From positions 29,408 to 40,042 of the forward strand of contig DETN01000177.1 of assembly GCA_002362155.1 (NCBI GenBank): a DNA stretch of 10,635 bases, read 5' to 3'. The position numbers were made by a program, and so were the translations under genes. The notes beneath the pieces are model-generated. The model was not told the DNA's origin. It was given only the letters and a program-made list of their open reading frames with translations, and searched no databases. The stretch comes from Lachnospiraceae bacterium UBA3287. GTDB lineage: Bacteria > Bacillota > Clostridia > Lachnospirales > Lachnospiraceae. Shown here in pieces: positions 5,917 through 10,635 of this stretch (positions are counted from its first letter, which is position 1; each line of letters begins with the position of its first letter).

Positions 5917-7350
5917 ATGGAACGAATCAACGCATGGAACACTTATGATCTGGAAATGCAGAAGGACTGCAATGACTTTGCCCGGGATTACATGAATTTC
6001 ATGGACAGGGGCAAGACAGAGAGAGAGTGCGTCGATTATTTTATTAACGAAGCGGAAAAGGAAGGATACCGGGAACTGAGCGCCCTGATCGCCGAAGGAA
6101 AGCCCCTGAAGGCCGGGGACAAGGTCTATGCAGCCTGGATGGACAAGTCTCTTGTCATGTTCCGGATCGGCACGGAGCCTTTTGAAAACGGCCTGAATAT
6201 TCTGGGAGCCCACATCGACTCTCCCAGACTGGACATCAAGCAGAATCCTCTTTTCGAGGACAGCGGGCTGGCTCTTATGGAGACGCATTACTACGGCGGC
6301 ATCAAGAAGTACCAGTATGTCACCCTGCCCCTGGCCATCCACGGCGTGGTGGTCAAAAAATCCGGCGAGACCGTGGTGCTGAACATCGGAGAGGATGAAG
6401 ACGATCCCGTATTTTTTATTTCCGATCTGCTGATCCACCTGTCCCAGGAGCAGATGAAGAAGCCTGCCGCATCGGTGATCGAGGGCGAAGCCCTGGATCT
6501 GATCGTGGGAAGCAGGCCCATCGTCATCGACGCCGACATAAAGGCCGGCAGAGAAGGCAAGGAACCCTCCGAAAAGGATGCCGTCAAAAAGGCCATCCTG
6601 ACCATCCTTGAAATGAACTACGGCATTAAGGAAGAGGATTTTGAATCCGCCGAGCTGGAAGTAGTCCCTGCCGGAAAGGCCAGAGAGGCCGGCTTTGACA
6701 GGAGCATGATCCTGGCCTACGGACAGGACGACAGATCCTGCGCCTATCCTTCCTTCCGGGCTCATATGGAGCAGGAGGATATTAAGAGGACCGCAGTGCT
6801 TCTTCTTGTGGACAAGGAGGAGATCGGCAGCGTAGGTGCCACCGGCATGCGGGCCAGATATTTCGAAAACGCCGTGGCGGAGGTCATGAACCTCTGCGGC
6901 GCTTACAGCGAGCTTTCCCTGCGCAGGACCCTGGCCAACAGCTGCATGCTCTCTTCAGACGTCAGCGCAGCCCTGGATCCCACCTACAAGTCGGTCTTCG
7001 AAGCCAAGAACTGTTCCTTCCTGGGCAGGGGCATGGCCTTCAACAAGTTCACAGGCTCCAGGGGCAAATCCGGCTCCAACGACGCCAATGCCGAATACAT
7101 TGCCCATCTGCGGGGCATCTTCGACGAGGCGGGCGTCATGACCCAGACTGCCGAACTGGGAAAGGTAGACGTGGGCGGCGGCGGAACCATTGCCTACATC
7201 ATGGCCCTTTACGGTATGAATGTCATCGACTCCGGCGTTCCGGTCCTGTCCATGCATTCCCCCTGGGAAGCCATCAGCAAGGCGGATCTTTTCGAGGCAT
7301 TCAAAGGCTATAAGGCTTTCCTGAAGAGCGCGTCCCTCAGGAACATGTAA
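5917..7350 (+). CDS. M18-family metallo-aminopeptidase
   Basis: This is a cytoplasmic zinc aminopeptidase of the M18 family (aspartyl aminopeptidase/aminopeptidase I type), which removes N-terminal residues from peptides. The 477 residues are a normal length. Family motifs are in order: GAHIDSPRLDIKQNP (97-111; His99 as metal ligand, Asp101), AYGQDDRSC (267-275; the bridging-metal Asp is 271 or 272), DKEEIGSVGATG (299-310; Glu301 as general base, Glu302 as ligand), SSDVSAALDP (346-355; Asp348 as ligand) and SMHSPWE (445-451; His447 as ligand). All expected catalytic residues are present, so it should be active. Residue roles are assigned by family analogy. The ATG at 5917 follows GGAGGA (5904-5909). 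Substrate preference, acidic or neutral residues, cannot be read from the sequence. A candidate promoter and a two-hairpin leader lie upstream. queA follows after 22 nt with no terminator between, suggesting co-transcription. Confidence 0.93.
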   Translation: MERINAWNTYDLEMQKDCNDFARDYMNFMDRGKTERECVDYFINEAEKEGYRELSALIAEGKPLKAGDKVYAAWMDKSLVMFRIGTEPFENGLNILGAHIDSPRLDIKQNPLFEDSGLALMETHYYGGIKKYQYVTLPLAIHGVVVKKSGETVVLNIGEDEDDPVFFISDLLIHLSQEQMKKPAASVIEGEALDLIVGSRPIVIDADIKAGREGKEPSEKDAVKKAILTILEMNYGIKEEDFESAELEVVPAGKAREAGFDRSMILAYGQDDRSCAYPSFRAHMEQEDIKRTAVLLLVDKEEIGSVGATGMRARYFENAVAEVMNLCGAYSELSLRRTLANSCMLSSDVSAALDPTYKSVFEAKNCSFLGRGMAFNKFTGSRGKSGSNDANAEYIAHLRGIFDEAGVMTQTAELGKVDVGGGGTIAYIMALYGMNVIDSGVPVLSMHSPWEAISKADLFEAFKGYKAFLKSASLRNM

Positions 7351-7372
7351 AATACTTAAGACAGAATATAAA

Positions 7373-8482
7373 ATGAGTACTGAAAGCGAATTTACCAATA
7401 TCCATACAAAAGCGGACAATAATAATGAAGGCGGGGACCAGGAAGCAGTCCTGGGCCTTCGCACCTCGGACTATTATTTCGATCTGCCCGAAGAACTGAT
7501 TGCCCAGGATCCCAGCACGGTCAGAGATATGGCCAGGCTCCTGGTCATGGACAGAAAGAGCGGCTCTCTGGAGCACAGGATCTTCAGGGACATAAAGGAC
7601 TACCTGGTGCCGGGAGACACCCTGGTCCTCAACAACACAAAAGTCATTCCGGCAAGGCTTCTTGGCACCAAGGAGGGAACGGGGGCCCACGTGGAGGTCT
7701 TTCTTCTGAAAAGAAAGGAAGCGGACGTGTGGGAGACCCTTGTAAAGCCCGGCAAAAAGCTCCGTCCGGGAGCCAGGGTCACCTTCGGAGACGGGTCTTT
7801 GAAGGCCCAGATCCTGGAAGTGGTGGACGACGGAAACCGCCTGGTCCGCTTCGAATACCAGGGGATCTTTGAAGAAGTCCTGGACAGGCTGGGAGAGATG
7901 CCCCTGCCTCCCTACATCAGAAAGAAGCTGGAAAATCCCGAAATGTACCAGACCGTCTACGCAAAGTACGACGGCTCGGCTGCGGCTCCCACGGCAGGCC
8001 TTCATTTTACGAAGGAGCTGCTGTCGGAGATCGAAAGAATGGGCGTGAACCTGGCCTTTGTGACCCTGCACGTGGGCCTCGGGACCTTCCGCCCCGTCAA
8101 GGTGGTCGACGTAAAAAGCCACCATATGCATACCGAATGGTATCAGGTCACGGAAGAAGCGGCGGATCTGATCAACCGTACCAAAAAGGAAGGACATCGG
8201 GTCATCTGCGTGGGGACCACCTCCTGCAGGACCGTGGAGAGCGCAGCGGGCGAGGACGGCTTTGTAAAGGCGGGTGCGGACAACACCTCCATCTTTATCT
8301 ATCCTGGCTACCGTTTCAGGGTCATGGACGCTCTGATCACCAACTTCCATCTGCCGGAATCCACCCTGGTCATGCTGGTATCGGCCTTTGCCGGCAGGGA
8401 AAAAGTCCTTGCCGCCTATGGGGAAGCGGTGCGGGAGAGATACAGATTCTTTTCCTTCGGCGACGCCATGTTCATTCATTAA
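7373..8482 (+). CDS. queA: S-adenosylmethionine:tRNA ribosyltransferase-isomerase
   Basis: QueA transfers and rearranges the ribosyl part of S-adenosylmethionine onto 7-aminomethyl-7-deazaguanine at tRNA position 34, giving epoxyqueuosine in tRNAs for Asp, Asn, His and Tyr. The family sequence runs from LRTSDYYFDLPEELIAQ (29-45) through LNNTKVIPARLLG, HVGLGTFRPV, HHMHTEWYQV, GTTSCRTVES and YRFRVMDALITNFHLPES to RYRFFSFGDAMFI at the C terminus, so it is complete. At 369 residues it is longer than the roughly 340 usual, because of a hydrophilic N-terminal extension of about 28 residues. No in-frame ATG, GTG or TTG lies between the ATG at 7373 and the conserved core, so the extension appears genuine. 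The ATG lacks a clear Shine-Dalgarno (only AAG near 7358-7360). Translation may depend on coupling to the aminopeptidase 22 nt upstream. No other queuosine gene is in the window. Confidence 0.96.
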   Translation: MSTESEFTNIHTKADNNNEGGDQEAVLGLRTSDYYFDLPEELIAQDPSTVRDMARLLVMDRKSGSLEHRIFRDIKDYLVPGDTLVLNNTKVIPARLLGTKEGTGAHVEVFLLKRKEADVWETLVKPGKKLRPGARVTFGDGSLKAQILEVVDDGNRLVRFEYQGIFEEVLDRLGEMPLPPYIRKKLENPEMYQTVYAKYDGSAAAPTAGLHFTKELLSEIERMGVNLAFVTLHVGLGTFRPVKVVDVKSHHMHTEWYQVTEEAADLINRTKKEGHRVICVGTTSCRTVESAAGEDGFVKAGADNTSIFIYPGYRFRVMDALITNFHLPESTLVMLVSAFAGREKVLAAYGEAVRERYRFFSFGDAMFIH

Positions 8483-8534
8483 GAAGCCTCCGGCCCGGCC
8501 TGCTGCCGCGGCCGCTGCAGAAGACAGATATGAG

Positions 8535-8561
8535 AAGGTATCCGGGAGCGGATACCTTTTT
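8535..8561 (+). terminator. Intrinsic terminator of queA
   Basis: AAGGTATCC (8535-8543) pairs perfectly with GGATACCTT (8550-8558) around a 6-nt loop, with TTTTT at 8557-8561. It closes the aminopeptidase-queA unit. Between queA and the terminator, 8486-8520 is a very GC-rich stretch including the palindrome GCGGCCGC (8508-8515), with no gene. Confidence 0.9.
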
Positions 8562-8638
8562 GCTGTACTCTGCAGGGTCAAAACATTAAAAAAATATAAA
8601 AATGCACCCGCCAGGGTCCCTTTTATCCACTTATCGGG

Positions 8639-8667
8639 TGCAAAGAAAGTATTTATGATGTTATAAT
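8639..8667 (+). promoter_or_regulatory. Candidate distal promoter of the polysaccharide genes
   Basis: TGTTATAAT at 8659-8667 is a perfect extended -10 (TATAAT at 8662-8667). The hexamer 17 bp upstream (TGCAAA, 8639-8644) is a weak -35 and overlaps the right arm of the TGCACCCG inverted repeat. A start near 8674 would give a leader of about 145 nt. Confidence 0.6.
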
Positions 8668-8756
8668 CAGCAGGGCACGAAAGATACAGGCTGAACATCA
8701 AGCGGGCCGGAGCCTTCGCAGGATCCGGTTATGGCAGACAGTTAACACCTGACAGG

Positions 8757-8785
8757 GTGCAATTTGTCCCTGCATATGTTAAAAT
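8757..8785 (+). promoter_or_regulatory. Candidate proximal promoter of the polysaccharide genes
   Basis: TGTTAAAAT at 8777-8785 is an extended -10 with five of six consensus bases. GTGCAA (8757-8762) lies 17 bp upstream and belongs to a GGGTGCAA copy, as at the distal promoter. A start near 8792 would leave a short leader. Confidence 0.4.
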
Positions 8786-8818
8786 AATTTATTAAATATG
8801 CAGAAAAGGCCTTATTAT

Positions 8819-10093
8819 ATGTTAAATCGCACTTTTCGATTCAATTTTGAAAAATTTCAGGTCAATCTGGCGGAGATCCTGGTCTTTACGGGACTTTTCC
8901 TGTGGACGGTCCAGATCTACTTCGACGATTCCGGATATTTAGATCTGACCGGAGAGCTTCCCCTGAAGCTGATCCGGTATTTCTGCATGCTCCTTTTTAT
9001 GGGAGCGATCTACTTTACGGAGAAATCCTACCCCGTGAAGCTGGCCGGCGCCATCTGCCTGGGCGGCGCTTTTATCATGGGCATTTCAAAGATGAGCAAT
9101 GACGGCATAAACCTGCTGCAGCTCATGCTGACCGTCCTGGCCGTCCGCAATGTATCCTTCCGGAAAACGGCAAAGGCCATGTTCTGGTTCTGCCTCTTTA
9201 TGATGCTGGCGGTCATCCTGGCGGATGACGCGGGCCTTATTTACGTGGAACCCATGCTGGAGACGGAGAGGATCCGTTATTTCCTGGGCTTTAAATATGT
9301 ATCTCTGGGCCCCATCAAGTTCTTCAACATAGCGGCCTGCGGTCTCTACGCCTATACGGATCCCGAATCCGTGGGGCCTGATACCCGGGGGAAGGTCCAC
9401 GGGATCCTCTGGATCTTTCTGGCCTTTCTTTTCGGCGCCAACTACTGGTACTACCGGATGACGGACACGAACCTGATCTTTTACCTGATCTGCGTCATGT
9501 TCCTTCTCTACGTGCTCTGCGTCAAGTTCAATCTCAATCTTTTCGCGGACAATATCCTGATCCGGTTCCTGGCCAGCATCGGCTATCCCCTTCTGTGCGT
9601 CTTCACCTACGTGGTGGCTGTGCTCTATGATCCCAAAAACTCCATGTGGGTCAGGATCGACGACTGGACCCATACCAGAGTCCAGCAGATGAGCAAGGGC
9701 GTTACCAGGCTGGGAGTCCACCTTCTGGGCCAGGTCCTGGAGGAAAATCCCAACGCTGCGGATATGAGCCGGTATTTCTATATCGACAGCGCCTACATGA
9801 AGAACCTGCTCAAGTTCGGCATTATCTATACCGTGCTGCTTATGATCGTTTTCAGCATCATGTTCCGGGCCGCTGTGCGGGCCGGGGACAGGGTCATGTG
9901 CATCTGGCTCTTCTGCACCGCAGCCTATTCCGTATTCAACAACAATATGACTTCACTGGTCTCCAACTGTGCAGTCCTGTATATCTGGACAGCCGTCAGG
10001 ATCCTTCGGGATAAGGAAAGACCGCTGCCCTTCCTATCATCAAAAAGGAGACGTCCTCCCCTGGGGGAAGACCTCATAGAAAATCATGAGTAA
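8819..10093 (+). CDS. Wzy-like polysaccharide polymerase (multi-span membrane protein)
   Basis: Wzy-type proteins join lipid-linked oligosaccharide repeat units into long surface polysaccharide outside the membrane. The 424-residue product has about ten to twelve hydrophobic segments, the clearest near 18-36, 49-66, 74-90, 119-137, 196-213, 217-236, 247-269, 330-350 and 378-395. A long hydrophilic loop (about 271-329) lies between two late spans and is followed by YIDSAYMKNLLKFG (321-334), which resembles the segment after the large external loop of Wzy polymerases. Wzy proteins diverge strongly, so the call rests on topology, this segment and the flippase gene that overlaps it. The tail (400-424) is basic then acidic and probably cytoplasmic. 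The ATG at 8819 has GAAAAGG (8803-8809) 9 nt upstream. The in-frame ATG at 8798 would add seven residues but has no Shine-Dalgarno and lies very close to the proximal promoter. It could instead be another O-antigen ligase-like membrane protein. Confidence 0.72.
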   Translation: MLNRTFRFNFEKFQVNLAEILVFTGLFLWTVQIYFDDSGYLDLTGELPLKLIRYFCMLLFMGAIYFTEKSYPVKLAGAICLGGAFIMGISKMSNDGINLLQLMLTVLAVRNVSFRKTAKAMFWFCLFMMLAVILADDAGLIYVEPMLETERIRYFLGFKYVSLGPIKFFNIAACGLYAYTDPESVGPDTRGKVHGILWIFLAFLFGANYWYYRMTDTNLIFYLICVMFLLYVLCVKFNLNLFADNILIRFLASIGYPLLCVFTYVVAVLYDPKNSMWVRIDDWTHTRVQQMSKGVTRLGVHLLGQVLEENPNAADMSRYFYIDSAYMKNLLKFGIIYTVLLMIVFSIMFRAAVRAGDRVMCIWLFCTAAYSVFNNNMTSLVSNCAVLYIWTAVRILRDKERPLPFLSSKRRRPPLGEDLIENHE

Positions 10094-10635
10094 AAAAGAC
10101 AGTCCCAGCGTCAAGCTGAACTTTATACTGAGTACGGCCTATCAGGCCATGATCTTTATCCTGCCCCTGATTACCAAGCCGTATTTTTCCCGTGTCCTGA
10201 GACCGGAAGGCCTGGGTATCTACAGCTACACCCAGTCCTATCAGACATATTTTTCCATGTTTGCGGCGCTTGGCACCATGTCCTACGGTACCAGAGAGAT
10301 CGCAAGGGCCAGGGACGATGTGCAGAGGCGGTCAAAGCTCTTCTGGGAGATCGAGCTGATGACGGTGATCACCTCCAGCGTCTGCCTGGGCGCCTGGATC
10401 CTTTTCATCCTCTTTAACGAGAAATACAGGATCTACTACATTGTCCTGACCATGGGCCTCTTTTCCACCATGTTCGATATCTCCTGGTTCTTCAACGGCC
10501 TGGAGCAGTTCAAGTACACGGTGTCCAAGAACGCCTTTTTCAAGATCGCCGGCGTGATCCTTCTTTTCATCTTTGTCAGAACGAAGGAGGACCTTCCCAT
10601 CTATGCGGCCATCCTGATCGGATCCACCATGCTGG
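10086..10635 (+). CDS. Wzx-like oligosaccharide flippase (N-terminal part, runs off the window)
   Basis: This is a member of the polysaccharide transporter branch of the MOP exporter superfamily, which moves lipid-linked oligosaccharide units across the cytoplasmic membrane. The visible 183 residues open with MSKKDSPSVKLNFILSTAYQ and continue LPLITKPYFSRVLRPEGLGIYSYTQSY in overlapping order, the family's typical N-terminal pattern, then GTREIARARDD (68-78) and DISWFFNGLEQFKYTVSKN (131-149). Membrane spans lie near 11-33, 45-65, 91-110, 116-132 and 150-165. The reading frame stays open to the window edge, so the C-terminal half or more is missing from view. The ATG at 10086 lies inside the end of the polymerase gene, an 8-bp overlap. 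The only purine-rich tract (GGGGGA near 10063) is too far away to be a good Shine-Dalgarno, so translation is probably coupled. Together the two genes suggest a Wzx/Wzy-dependent capsule or cell-wall polysaccharide cluster continuing downstream. Confidence 0.93.
   Translation, partial: MSKKDSPSVKLNFILSTAYQAMIFILPLITKPYFSRVLRPEGLGIYSYTQSYQTYFSMFAALGTMSYGTREIARARDDVQRRSKLFWEIELMTVITSSVCLGAWILFILFNEKYRIYYIVLTMGLFSTMFDISWFFNGLEQFKYTVSKNAFFKIAGVILLFIFVRTKEDLPIYAAILIGSTML

Larger units (their letters stand above)
8562..8818 (+). promoter_or_regulatory. Gene-free regulatory region ahead of the polysaccharide genes
   Basis: No convincing gene is present on either strand. From left to right the region holds an A-rich stretch (8579-8602), an inverted repeat TGCACCCG/CGGGTGCA (8603-8610/8635-8642), an extended -10 promoter (8659-8667), a GC-rich hairpin CCGGAGCC/GGATCCGG with one mismatch (8707-8714/8721-8728), and a second promoter-like element just before the polymerase gene. 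GGGTGCA occurs three times: inverted at 8603-8609, direct at 8636-8642 and direct at 8755-8761. I recognise no described riboswitch or leader class. Confidence 0.6.

Noticed and set aside
7337..8701. Long open frame (454 codons) on the minus strand opposite queA
   Set aside because: It is antisense to the complete queA and crosses the queA terminator; the translation has no recognisable motifs.
8674..8797. Self-cleaving ribozyme, cyclic-di-GMP or PreQ1 riboswitch in the queA-polymerase gap
   Set aside because: The CGAAA and CTGA segments near 8679-8695 do not assemble into a hammerhead core, and the conserved blocks of the GEMM and PreQ1 classes are not present.

Overview
The window looks like a chromosomal segment of a Firmicute, most likely a Clostridia/Lachnospiraceae-type anaerobe. 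This is inferred from a tRNA-Phe T-box ahead of pheS-pheT, a Firmicute-type PheS with a four-cysteine insert, a Gram-positive-style 6S RNA, strong purine-rich Shine-Dalgarno sequences, extended -10 (TGnTATAAT) promoters, and C/G-ending codons in the highly expressed genes. No marker gene for exact taxonomy is present, so the family assignment is tentative.

Layout, all genes on the + strand. (1) 1-117: apparent C-terminal tail of an upstream hydrophobic protein. (2) 118-1713: a structured leader and thrC (threonine synthase). (3) 1721-1990: a strong promoter, a 6S RNA gene closed by a perfect 10-bp terminal stem, and a terminator. (4) 2002-5848: promoter, Phe-specific T-box with specifier TTC and transcription terminator, then pheS and pheT (the two subunits of phenylalanyl-tRNA synthetase), ending in a hairpin. 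(5) 5791-8561: a candidate promoter inside the 3' end of pheT, a leader with two mutually exclusive hairpins, an M18-family metallo-aminopeptidase, queA (queuosine tRNA modification), and a clear terminator. (6) 8562-8818: a gene-free stretch with two promoter-like elements, three copies of GGGTGCA and a potentially folded leader. (7) 8819 to the window end: a Wzy-like polysaccharide polymerase overlapping a Wzx-like flippase that runs off the window, probably the start of a surface-polysaccharide cluster.

Functionally, the first three quarters is housekeeping: amino acid synthesis, global transcription control by 6S RNA, tRNA charging under tRNA-sensing control, peptide turnover and tRNA modification. 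The last quarter changes to accessory cell-surface functions. I see no phage genes, transposases, CRISPR array or defence system. I found no clearly new biological system. The parts most worth checking are the leader of the polysaccharide genes (8603-8818) and the two-hairpin leader of the aminopeptidase (5814-5916).
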